Program-made: the position numbers and the translations under genes | Source: Fusobacterium sp. | GTDB lineage: Bacteria > Fusobacteriota > Fusobacteriia > Fusobacteriales > Fusobacteriaceae | NCBI GenBank assembly: GCA_020024855.1 | Contig: JAHHTB010000119.1 | Span: 1 to 5,996 of the forward strand | Reading direction: 5' to 3' | Length of the DNA stretch: 5,996 nt | Shown: positions 1-4,326 of the stretch, in pieces | How positions within the stretch are numbered: position 1 is the first letter of the stretch | Layout of the letters: every line of letters begins with the position of its first letter | Notes under the pieces: generated by a model | Seen by the model: the letters and a program-made list of their open reading frames with translations, nothing else | Told to the model about the DNA's origin: nothing | Databases searched by the model: none

Positions 1-3
1 TCA

Positions 4-19
4 CTTGCTAAAAAGCAAC
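4..19. promoter_or_regulatory. Operator-like dyad, copy A
   Basis: The site reads CTTGC-TAAAAA-GCAAC. It differs from the best copy (127-142) at two of 16 positions and keeps the full GCAAC half-site. It lies about 36 bp upstream of the -35 box of the early promoter. It is placed where it could also serve a leftward promoter outside the window. It is probably bound by a dimeric repressor; this is inferred from the repeat, and no repressor gene is visible. Confidence 0.5.
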
Positions 20-21
20 TT

Positions 22-37
22 AATGCAAAAAAGCAAC
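22..37. promoter_or_regulatory. Operator-like dyad, copy B (degenerate)
   Basis: The site reads AATGC-AAAAAA-GCAAC. One half-site is intact and the other keeps only its TGC core (12 of 16 matches to the best copy). Its centre is 18 bp from copy A, so two dimers could sit next to each other on roughly the same face of the helix. It is weaker than copies A and D. Confidence 0.4.
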
Positions 38-53
38 ATTTTTTATAAAATTA

Positions 54-69
54 GTTGACAAAAGGCAAC
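54..69. promoter_or_regulatory. Operator-like dyad, copy C, over the -35 box
   Basis: The site reads GTTGA-CAAAAG-GCAAC, with GTTG and CAAC as outer arms. It contains the whole -35 hexamer TTGACA (55-60), so a protein bound here would block RNA polymerase. The two departures from the dyad in its left half are the bases needed to make the -35 box. This is a compromise often seen where an operator and a promoter share sequence. Confidence 0.5.
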
Positions 70-83
70 AAAAAGAATAAAAT
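55..83 (+). promoter_or_regulatory. Early-operon promoter
   Basis: TTGACA at 55-60 is followed after exactly 17 bp by TAAAAT at 78-83, close to the sigma-70/sigma-A consensus. The start of transcription would be near 90, leaving a leader of about 90 nt before the first gene at 180. Dyad C overlaps the -35 box and dyad D lies in the leader, so the promoter is probably repressible. It likely drives the genes from 180 through recT. Confidence 0.65.
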
Positions 84-126
84 ATATTTGAAAGCAAAGA
101 AAAATAAAAAATTTTTTAATATTTCA

Positions 127-142
127 GTTGCTTAAAAGCAAC
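127..142. promoter_or_regulatory. Operator-like dyad, copy D (best copy)
   Basis: GTTGCTT and AAGCAAC form perfect 7-bp arms around a central AA. The site is about 40 bp downstream of the predicted transcription start and 38 bp before the first start codon. Bound protein could act as a roadblock there. Alternatively, the RNA hairpin could have a role, but its 2-nt spacing makes a DNA operator more likely. Confidence 0.55.
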
Positions 143-179
143 AAATAAAATAATAATTTTTATAATAGAGGTGGTAACT

Positions 180-338
180 ATGAAAAAATATATGAATTTT
201 AAATATGTAAATGGACAATGTGAAATATCTTATTCAATTAAAGGTTTATCAATTCTTATAAGAGGCAGAGGGATTTCAGAAACTGCCAAAGAAGTAGCAA
301 GAATGACAAATGAAATTTACAATACAAAAACATTATAA
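180..338 (+). CDS. Small unknown phage-like protein, 52 aa
   Basis: An ATG at 180 is preceded by AGAGGTGG at 167-174, a good ribosome binding site, and the frame stays open for 52 codons to TAA. The product begins MKKYMNFKYVNG. It has a short N-terminal stretch rich in Tyr, Phe and Ile, then a helix-forming C-terminal half (roughly residues 32-48, SETAKEVARMTNEIYN). There is no signal peptide or cysteine pair. It is the first gene of the early operon and ends 15 nt before the next start. I do not recognise the family. Small first genes of this kind in phages often encode host-modifying or regulatory peptides, but nothing in the sequence shows that here. Confidence 0.7.
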   Translation: MKKYMNFKYVNGQCEISYSIKGLSILIRGRGISETAKEVARMTNEIYNTKTL

Positions 339-353
339 AAATAAGGTGATAAT

Positions 354-665
354 ATGGAAGTTTTAAATTGCGTAATAATAAATCCTAAAGACTTTACAAG
401 TGCTATTTATAAATTTACAAAAGATAGAAATAAATTGCCCTTTAAAGATTTAGTTTTAGATGTTGAAGAATATTCTGAAAGATTTTTAAAACAATTAGAA
501 AAATTAAATTCATATAACAATAAAAATGAATTTAAAATGTTGGCCATAAAAAAAGAAAATTCTTTATTGAATGAGGATATATTTTTTAACTTTGTTATAT
601 CAACATCTAAAAAGAATAAAAATAAAGATAAAATTGAAAGAATAAGAGTAAAATTTTTACCTTAA
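354..665 (+). CDS. Unknown protein, 103 aa
   Basis: The start codon ATG at 354 follows AAGGTGAT at 343-350, the same binding-site style used elsewhere in the window. The product is charged and probably soluble, with mixed helix and strand. A Lys/Glu-rich central helix (about residues 37-66, from VEEYSERFLKQLEKL) is followed by a hydrophobic strand pair (residues 70-84) and a basic segment (KKNKNKDKIERIRVK). No signal peptide or membrane segment is seen. It lies two genes upstream of a recombination exonuclease in the same direction, which suggests co-expression in DNA metabolism or takeover functions. I do not recognise a family. Confidence 0.8.
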   Translation: MEVLNCVIINPKDFTSAIYKFTKDRNKLPFKDLVLDVEEYSERFLKQLEKLNSYNNKNEFKMLAIKKENSLLNEDIFFNFVISTSKKNKNKDKIERIRVKFLP

Positions 666-667
666 TA

Positions 668-724
668 ATTTTAGTTTTTTAGATTCCATAAATAAATTTT
701 TATGGAATTTATCAAAACTAAAAT
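668..724 (+). repeat. Long nested inverted repeat / RNA stem-loop
   Basis: An outer perfect 11-bp arm pair (ATTTTAGTTTT at 668-678 with AAAACTAAAAT at 714-724) encloses an inner perfect 10-bp pair (ATTCCATAAA at 683-692 with TTTATGGAAT at 699-708). The inner stem extends by three more pairs including one G-U, and the loop is only 6 nt (693-698). As RNA this gives about 24 base pairs ending directly before the ribosome binding site of the exonuclease gene. No U-tract follows, so it is not an ordinary intrinsic terminator. It could be an RNase III processing site, an mRNA stabiliser or a translational control element. Confidence 0.7.
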
Positions 725-732
725 AGGAGATG
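725..732 (+). promoter_or_regulatory. Ribosome binding site that fixes the exonuclease start
   Basis: AGGAGATG lies 8 nt upstream of the ATG at 741. An in-frame ATG at 702 has no purine-rich site before it and sits inside the 3' arm of the stem-loop at 668-724. The ATG at 741 is therefore the preferred start. Confidence 0.7.
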
Positions 733-740
733 AAGAATAT

Positions 741-1835
741 ATGACTTTAAAAGAGTTAAGAGAAAAAGCAAAATCTTTAGGACTTACTGGTTTTTGGAGA
801 ATGAAGAAAGAGGAACTAGAACAGTTCATTAAAACTGCTGAGGCAAAAATCAGAACAATGGAAAAAGAAGAACTTCAAAAAATCATTCCTTCTGATACTG
901 AAATCATAGAGTATTCAGACACTGAGGAATGGGAAGACATCAGAGGAAATGGAATAGGTGGAAGTGATGCAGGAGCTGTTGTTGGTGTAAATCCTTATAA
1001 ATCTATAATTGATGTCTATATTGATAAGACACAAGGAAGTGATTTTAAAGGAAATAAGTACACACATTGGGGACATAACTTAGAAAGTGTTATTTTCAAA
1101 GAATTTCAAAGATTACATGAGGATTTCTTTTGTTATGAAGTTCCATTCACAATGAAAAAAGGTTGCTTAGTAGCTAATGTAGATGGAATGTGTTATGACC
1201 TTGAAAAAGGCTGGGGAGTAGTAGAAATTAAAACTGCAAATGCCTTTGCCAATAAAGAATGGAGTGGGGAAACAATTCCTGATTCTTATTTTGCACAAGT
1301 GCAGCATTATTTAGGTGTAACTGGTTTAGATTATGCTTATATAGCTTGTCTTATTGGCGGAAATACTTACAAAGAATTTTATATTGAAAGATCTAATGAG
1401 GATATACAACTTATTCAAGAGAAATGTAATGATTTTTGGGAAAATAATATTCTAAAAAGAATACCACCAATGCCTGATGGAACAGAAGCATATAGTAAAT
1501 TTCTATTATCTGAGGCTGATAACTCAACAGATGAGGTTGTAGAGCTTGAGGCAATAGAAGACAAGGCTAAGGAATACAAAGCTGTTAAAACTGAAATAGA
1601 TGAGCTTGAGAAGAAAAAGAAATTAATAGAGCAAGAGATATTAAAAGAAATGAATGAGAATGACTGTAGAAAAGCTACTGCAGGAGAATATAAGTTTACA
1701 ATAGTATCTCAAAATAGAAAATCTACTGATAAAAAATTGATGGAAAAAGAAAATGCTGAGTTTATGGAACAGTATAAAAAAATAGAAAGTAATTATACTG
1801 TTATGAAAGAAACAAAGTTCTTGAAGGTGAGCTAA
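741..1835 (+). CDS. yqaJ: YqaJ-family recombination exonuclease
   Basis: This is a predicted 364-aa double-strand-end exonuclease of the YqaJ/lambda-Exo group (PD-(D/E)XK fold). It would resect DNA ends and hand the single strand to the RecT protein encoded downstream. Residues 3-29 (from LKELREKAKSLGLTG) resemble a SAP or Rho-N DNA-binding helix pair. The nuclease domain follows at about 64-205: the IGGSDA motif (72-77), a likely catalytic Glu115 in HNLES, Asp148 in ANVDG, Glu162-x-Lys164 in VVEIKT, and the Q-x3-Y motif at Gln186-Tyr190. All expected active-site residues are present. Residues 266-305 form a strongly charged coiled coil, a common C-terminal extension in this family. The start at 741 has a good AGGAGATG site, while the upstream ATG at 702 (13 residues longer) does not. 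Family assignment is firm; the in vivo partner and polarity are inferred from relatives. Confidence 0.92.
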   Translation: MTLKELREKAKSLGLTGFWRMKKEELEQFIKTAEAKIRTMEKEELQKIIPSDTEIIEYSDTEEWEDIRGNGIGGSDAGAVVGVNPYKSIIDVYIDKTQGSDFKGNKYTHWGHNLESVIFKEFQRLHEDFFCYEVPFTMKKGCLVANVDGMCYDLEKGWGVVEIKTANAFANKEWSGETIPDSYFAQVQHYLGVTGLDYAYIACLIGGNTYKEFYIERSNEDIQLIQEKCNDFWENNILKRIPPMPDGTEAYSKFLLSEADNSTDEVVELEAIEDKAKEYKAVKTEIDELEKKKKLIEQEILKEMNENDCRKATAGEYKFTIVSQNRKSTDKKLMEKENAEFMEQYKKIESNYTVMKETKFLKVS

Positions 1836-1836
1836 C

Positions 1837-2049
1837 TTGGAAAAAGAAAAACATATTTTTGGAAAGTTTGAACTTGAATTAAAATTCTATCCTGTAGATA
1901 AAAAGTTATTGTGTTGTACAGTACAAAATCCTTATAAATCAGAAAAGCATGAAGTAACTTTTACAGGGAAAAATAAAGATAAAATAATCAGAAAAATTGA
2001 TAGAAAATTAAAAGAATTTAGAAAAGAATTTTTTAAGGGGGAAAAATAA
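1837..2049 (+). CDS. Small unknown protein between exonuclease and recT, 70 aa
   Basis: Translation starts at TTG (1837), one nt after the exonuclease stop, with AAGGTGA at 1824-1830 at good spacing inside the end of the exonuclease gene. The two genes are therefore probably translationally coupled. The product begins MEKEKHIFGKFELELKFY. Two or three predicted beta strands (residues 10-19, 24-30 and 38-42, including a Cys-Cys pair at 26-27) are followed by a very basic C-terminal helix (about 46-70). It ends 2 nt before recT. The basic tail and its position suggest a DNA- or protein-binding accessory to the recombination pair, but no family is recognised and this is inference. Confidence 0.75.
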   Translation: MEKEKHIFGKFELELKFYPVDKKLLCCTVQNPYKSEKHEVTFTGKNKDKIIRKIDRKLKEFRKEFFKGEK

Positions 2050-2051
2050 AA

Positions 2052-2936
2052 ATGGCAGAAACAAAAACAGCAAAGAATAGCTTAGCAGCTAAACAAGGTG
2101 GAACAGTAGTAGAAAAGAAAGAAAAAACAATTTTTGATGTAATAGAAAGTGGAAAAGCACAATTTGCAGCAGCTTTACCAAAACATATGTCAGGAGATAA
2201 ATTCATTAGAGTTGCAATAACTTGTATAAGACAAAATCCAAAACTTGCAGCTTGTTCACAACCAAGTCTTCTAGGAGCTTTTATGACTGCTGCACAATTA
2301 GGACTTGAACCAGGAGTTCTTGGACAATGTTATTTAATACCTTATGGAAATGAATGTAACTTCCAATTAGGTTATAAAGGTATGATTGAATTACTAAGAA
2401 GAACTGGACAACTTTCTGATATTTATGCATATCCAGTATATTCAAATGATGAGTTCTCTATAGAGTATGGACTAGAAAGAACATTAAAACACGTTCCTGC
2501 ATTTTCAAATCCAGATGGTAGAGGAGAAGTTACAGGTTTCTATTCTGTAGCAATCTTAAAAGATGGAACAAGAGCTTTTGAATATATGACAGTAAAAGAA
2601 GTAAAAGAACATGAAGAAAAATACAGAAAAGGAAAGTTTAAAAATAAAGTTTGGGATGATAACTTTGTAGAAATGTCATTAAAAACAGTTACTAAAAAAA
2701 TGCTTAAATGGTTACCTATTTCTGTTGAAATGATTGAAAACCTTAGAAAAGATAATGCTACATTCAAAATGAATGAAGAAACAAAAGAAATCACTGGAAG
2801 CTATAATGATGACCTATTTGGAGATGCAGAAGTGATTGATGAAAGCACAGGAGAAATTATAAAAAAAGATGTAAAAGACAATGATGTTGTGGATCTTAAT
2901 AAAGATGATGTTGTAGAAACATTATTCAATAAATAA
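2052..2936 (+). CDS. recT: RecT-family single-strand DNA annealing protein
   Basis: This 294-aa protein anneals complementary single strands and promotes strand exchange, acting with the YqaJ exonuclease in phage recombination. Diagnostic RecT segments are seen in order. LPKHMSGDKFIRVAIT (42-57) leads into the IRQNPKLAACS region. LGLEPGVLGQCYLIPYG (83-99) and the FQLGYKGMIELLRRTGQ stretch (104-120) form the core. A third segment, EMSLKTVTKKMLKWLP (207-222), closes the domain. Residues 250-294 are a strongly acidic tail, a usual non-conserved extension that may contact single-strand-binding protein or the exonuclease. The length is normal and there is no sign of damage. The start follows AAGGGGG at 2035-2041. 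It is the last large gene of the early operon. No single-strand-binding protein gene is in view. Confidence 0.95.
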   Translation: MAETKTAKNSLAAKQGGTVVEKKEKTIFDVIESGKAQFAAALPKHMSGDKFIRVAITCIRQNPKLAACSQPSLLGAFMTAAQLGLEPGVLGQCYLIPYGNECNFQLGYKGMIELLRRTGQLSDIYAYPVYSNDEFSIEYGLERTLKHVPAFSNPDGRGEVTGFYSVAILKDGTRAFEYMTVKEVKEHEEKYRKGKFKNKVWDDNFVEMSLKTVTKKMLKWLPISVEMIENLRKDNATFKMNEETKEITGSYNDDLFGDAEVIDESTGEIIKKDVKDNDVVDLNKDDVVETLFNK

Positions 2937-2939
2937 AAA

Positions 2940-2971
2940 GAGATAATATCTATTGCAGTAGATACTATCTC
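2940..2971 (+). repeat. Stem-loop 3 nt after recT
   Basis: GAGATA (2940-2945) pairs with TATCTC (2966-2971). TATCTA (2947-2952) pairs with TAGATA (2959-2964). One A/C mismatch separates the two blocks, and the loop is TTGCAG. The result is a 12-bp stem immediately after the recT stop codon with no U-tract. It probably protects the 3' end of the recT message or marks a processing site together with the next hairpin. Confidence 0.6.
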
Positions 2972-3010
2972 AAGGTGCTTATAGATTGAGAGCCTGTAAG
3001 CACCTTTATT
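2972..3010 (+). terminator. Perfect 10-bp hairpin, weak terminator or regulatory RNA element
   Basis: AAGGTGCTTA (2972-2981) pairs perfectly with TAAGCACCTT (2997-3006) across a 15-nt loop. It is followed only by TTTATT, a poor U-tract, so termination may be partial. Its 3' arm (CACCTTT, 3001-3007) is also exactly complementary to AAAGGTG (3034-3040), the ribosome binding site of the next gene. A switch between two structures is therefore possible. The hairpin is seen directly; its function is inferred. Confidence 0.5.
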
Positions 3011-3048
3011 ATAACAAATATAAAAGAATTTAAAAAGGTGATATATAC

Positions 3049-3195
3049 ATGACATTTAAATACAAGATCATGCACAGATTAACAAAGGAAATTTTAGTTG
3101 AAACAAATAATTTTGAAGCGGCACAAAAGATAGTTCTATCTCAAGATAGAGGTAATTCCAATAAAAAATTATTAATTTTAAGAGAAAAGGCATAG
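3049..3195 (+). CDS. Small unknown protein, 48 aa
   Basis: An ATG at 3049 with AAGGTGAT at 3035-3042 opens a 48-codon frame. The product begins MTFKYKIMHRLTKEILVET, suggesting two beta strands (residues 2-9 and 13-19). A helix (about 22-31, FEAAQKIVLS) and a basic end (RGNSNKKLLILREKA) follow. The pattern is like the short strand-strand-helix proteins found in many phage early regions, but no family is recognised. The good binding site and clean frame support a real gene. It ends 4 nt before the next ORF and its binding site may be masked by an upstream hairpin arm. Confidence 0.65.
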   Translation: MTFKYKIMHRLTKEILVETNNFEAAQKIVLSQDRGNSNKKLLILREKA

Positions 3196-3199
3196 ATAG

Positions 3200-3289
3200 A
3201 TGAAAATAAAAATTAAAAGACAAGGACCTTTTTGGGTTGGAAAACTTAGTTTATTAGAGAAAATAAAGAGATTATTTAATAAAAAATAA
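3200..3289 (+). CDS. Very small basic ORF, 29 aa, possibly the front half of a split gene
   Basis: An ATG at 3200, 9 nt after AAAAGG (3186-3190), gives a 29-aa basic peptide starting MKIKIKRQGPFWVGKL and ending in an amphipathic basic helix (LEKIKRLFNKK). The stop directly follows a run of six A (3281-3286). A shift of one base back in that run joins it to an open frame that continues to 3366 with protein-like sequence (NFEHWQVNSTEEILTLIEKN), giving about 55 residues. It may therefore be an intact tiny gene, a gene recently split by a homopolymer error, or a slippage-dependent product. The start codon and spacing are reasonable; function is unknown. Confidence 0.45.
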   Translation: MKIKIKRQGPFWVGKLSLLEKIKRLFNKK

Positions 3290-3333
3290 TAATAAATTTT
3301 GAACATTGGCAAGTAAATAGTACTGAGGAAATA

Positions 3334-3362
3334 TTGACATTAATTGAAAAAAATATTACTAT
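3334..3362 (+). promoter_or_regulatory. Possible promoter before the membrane-protein gene
   Basis: TTGACA at 3334-3339 is followed after 17 bp by TACTAT at 3357-3362 (four of six matches to TATAAT), about 34 nt before the probable start of the membrane protein. In such A+T-rich DNA -10-like matches are common. The -35 also falls in a frame that could be the second half of the split ORF at 3200-3366. The exact -35 and spacing are its main support. Confidence 0.4.
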
Positions 3363-3395
3363 CTAAATAAAAAATATTAAAAGAAGGTGATTTTT

Positions 3396-3857
3396 ATCAA
3401 AAAATTTTTTAAAGAATATGAAGTAGTAATATTTATTTTCTTTGCTATAATTATATCTATCTTTTTTTATTATGATTTATTAAAAGACCGAGTAATCATA
3501 ACTTTATTAATATCAATGTTCATTTATTTTTTTAAGAATTTTTATGAAAGATTTTTAGATAGAAAGCAAAAAAATTTTGAGTTAAAACAAACATATTATC
3601 ATGAATTTTTAAAAGTTTATACTGAACATCTTTCTTGTGTAGCTAATAATAAACCGAATAATGAAATAAATAAACGCTTTATAATAGAAACTGTCAGGTT
3701 ATTAATTTATGCTTCATCTGAAGTTATTGAAGAAGTTGAAAGAATAAAAAATAATCCTACAAGTACTAAACCTGAAACTATTTTAAAATTAATAAGAAAA
3801 GATTTAGAACTTAATGATATTAAAGAAGAATATAATTTCAAAATTTTTAAATTATAA
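3396..3857 (+). CDS. Two-helix membrane protein of unknown function, non-ATG start
   Basis: The product is about 153 aa. Two hydrophobic membrane segments (about residues 10-28, rich in Ile and Phe, and 33-48) are separated by a short charged loop (YYDLLKDR). A charged, helical C-terminal domain of about 100 residues probably lies in the cytoplasm (FLDRKQKNFELKQ onward, with RLLIYASSEVIEEVERI at 101-117). No ATG is available. AAGGTGAT at 3384-3391 matches the binding sites of its neighbours and puts the start at ATC (3396). The alternative GTG at 3387 lies inside that binding site and would add three residues. The gene ends just before a strong terminator. The family is not recognised. Membrane-anchored phage proteins of this type can act in exclusion, but nothing here shows it. 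Confidence 0.7.
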   Translation: MKKFFKEYEVVIFIFFAIIISIFFYYDLLKDRVIITLLISMFIYFFKNFYERFLDRKQKNFELKQTYYHEFLKVYTEHLSCVANNKPNNEINKRFIIETVRLLIYASSEVIEEVERIKNNPTSTKPETILKLIRKDLELNDIKEEYNFKIFKL

Positions 3858-3860
3858 AAT

Positions 3861-3893
3861 AAAACCTCAGAGTGAAACCTGAGGTTTTTATTT
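3861..3893 (+). terminator. Intrinsic terminator after the membrane-protein gene
   Basis: AAAACCTCAG (3861-3870) pairs perfectly with CTGAGGTTTT (3879-3888) around an 8-nt loop and runs into TTTTTATTT. It starts 3 nt after the stop codon and separates the early region from the unit that begins with its own promoter at 3981. It is a textbook rho-independent terminator. Confidence 0.88.
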
Positions 3894-3935
3894 ACCTAAA
3901 AATAGTTTTATGGAGTTAGTGGAGTATAATAAAAA

Positions 3936-3963
3936 TTAATCTCCCCAAATTTGAGGAAATTAA
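3936..3963. promoter_or_regulatory. 28-bp near-perfect palindrome upstream of a promoter
   Basis: The halves TTAATCTCCCCAAA and TTTGAGGAAATTAA are complementary at 12 of 14 positions with no spacer. The centre is 31 bp upstream of the -35 box at 3981. The lack of a loop argues for a DNA-binding site rather than an RNA hairpin. It probably binds an activator or repressor of the AbrB-like gene's promoter, possibly the Rha or AbrB-like product; the binder is not known. Confidence 0.5.
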
Positions 3964-3980
3964 AAACTATAAAAAATATC

Positions 3981-4009
3981 TTGACAATCGCCCCGATTTG
4001 ATATACAAT
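3981..4009 (+). promoter_or_regulatory. Strong promoter of the AbrB-like/Rha unit
   Basis: TTGACA (3981-3986), a 17-bp spacer, and TACAAT (4004-4009) give eleven of twelve consensus positions. Transcription would start near 4016, about 20 nt before the ATG at 4037. It lies behind a terminator and so opens a new transcription unit. Several dyads overlap it, indicating tight control. Confidence 0.75.
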
Positions 4010-4022
4010 TATATCGTAGCGA
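3987..4022. promoter_or_regulatory. Two TCGNNNCGA sites plus a GATATA/TATATC dyad over the -10 box
   Basis: TCG-CCC-CGA at 3988-3996 and TCG-TAG-CGA at 4014-4022 lie 26 bp apart. The first is in the promoter spacer, the second at the predicted start of transcription. CG dinucleotides are rare in this DNA, so two such sites flanking one -10 box are notable. Between them GATATA (4000-4005) and TATATC (4010-4015) form a perfect dyad around CAAT, covering the -10 hexamer. These are likely operators, most simply for autorepression by the AbrB-like product. Confidence 0.5.
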
Positions 4023-4036
4023 CAGAGGAGGAAGAA

Positions 4037-4213
4037 ATGGAAAAAAGATACTTAAAAATTTCTTTCGGAAAAAGTGGTTCTGGTAGTATTTCTCCAAAAC
4101 TTAGTATTCCAAAATCTTTTCTTGATAAAATAAAAGTTACACAAGAAGAAAGAGATATTGAAATTGAAGTAAATGAAAATACTCAAGAAATTATTATAAG
4201 AAAGAAAAAATAA
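4037..4213 (+). CDS. AbrB/MazE-fold DNA-binding protein, 58 aa
   Basis: The predicted 58-aa protein has the swapped-hairpin (SpoVT/AbrB, MazE-type) fold, used as a dimer to bind DNA. Residues 20-55 show the pattern clearly: a first strand KLSIPKSFLDKI (21-32, with the typical Ile-Pro-Lys turn), then a helix and turn. A closing strand pair follows, IEIEVNENTQEIIIRKK (41-57). The N-terminus (MEKRYLKISFGKSGSGS) adds a basic strand and a Gly/Ser loop. AGGAGG at 4026-4031, 5 nt before ATG 4037, fixes the start. A longer reading from TTG at 3998 would begin inside the promoter. Many such proteins are antitoxins, but no toxin gene is adjacent, so a phage transcription regulator acting on its own promoter is preferred. 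Confidence 0.75.
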   Translation: MEKRYLKISFGKSGSGSISPKLSIPKSFLDKIKVTQEERDIEIEVNENTQEIIIRKKK

Positions 4214-4218
4214 AAAAT

Positions 4219-4251
4219 CCCCTCCATAATTGTTAGACAACTACAAAGGGG
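4219..4251 (+). repeat. Leader hairpin 1, CCCCT/AGGGG
   Basis: CCCCT (4219-4223) pairs with AGGGG (4247-4251), and within the loop TTGT (4230-4233) pairs with ACAA (4237-4240). It begins 5 nt after the AbrB-like stop codon. Its 3' arm can instead pair as GGGTA (4249-4253) with TACCC (4270-4274), or join the long stem at 4247-4304, so alternative folds compete. On the opposite strand the same hairpin is followed by a run of T, so it could also stop leftward transcription. Confidence 0.45.
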
Positions 4252-4304
4252 TAGTACTGTAAAATACAATACCCTCAACAAGTATATTTTACAGTATTAC
4301 TTCT
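4247..4304 (+). repeat. Leader hairpin 2, long stem of up to 20 pairs
   Basis: GTAGTACTGTAAAATA (4251-4266) pairs with TATTTTACAGTATTAC (4285-4300): 16 pairs including one G-U. As RNA it can extend outward four more pairs (4247-4250 with 4301-4304, two of them G-U). The loop is 18 nt (4267-4284). It lies wholly between two genes, has no U-tract, and is followed directly by a hairpin that covers the next ribosome binding site. A regulatory leader or processing element is likely. Confidence 0.65.
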
Positions 4305-4326
4305 AAAAAATCAAATTTTTTAGGAG
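4300..4326 (+). promoter_or_regulatory. Leader hairpin 3 covering the Shine-Dalgarno site
   Basis: CTAAAAAAT (4303-4311) pairs perfectly with ATTTTTTAG (4315-4323) across a 3-nt CAA loop. The stem can extend to 4300/4326, which puts AGGAG of the binding site AGGAGGT (4322-4328) into the stem. The extended form shares 4300-4304 with hairpin 2. A switch, or a temperature-sensitive A-U stem, is therefore conceivable. Regulation is inferred; the pairing is seen. Confidence 0.55.

Noticed and set aside
1..142. CRISPR array or plasmid iteron origin from the repeated GCAAC motif
   Set aside because: The repeats are short dyads with unequal spacing (18, 32 and 73 bp), there are no spacers of constant length, and no replication initiator gene is nearby. 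An operator array over a promoter fits better.
702..740. Upstream ATG at 702 as the exonuclease start
   Set aside because: It has no purine-rich binding site and lies in the 3' arm of a long stem-loop. The ATG at 741 has AGGAGATG, and the recognisable helix motif begins right after it.
2540..2794. Reverse-strand frame of 84 codons inside recT
   Set aside because: It lies antisense to a clear RecT coding region and its translation is a low-complexity Ser/Phe-rich string typical of a shadow frame.
2801..3055. Reverse-strand frame of 84 codons across the end of recT and the hairpins
   Set aside because: It is mostly antisense to the recT tail, with a Ser-rich shadow composition and no promoter or binding site on that strand. 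The intergenic part is better explained by two hairpins.
3897..3934. Tiny ORF of nine codons from the ATG at 3910
   Set aside because: It is too short and has no binding site; it lies between a terminator and the palindrome.
3998..4036. TTG at 3998 as the start of the AbrB-like protein
   Set aside because: It lies in the spacer and -10 region of the promoter, upstream of the predicted transcription start. ATG 4037 has an AGGAGG site at ideal distance.
4052..4240. Reverse-strand frame of 62 codons over the AbrB-like gene
   Set aside because: It is antisense to a recognisable domain and shows the Asn/Phe-rich pattern of a shadow frame.
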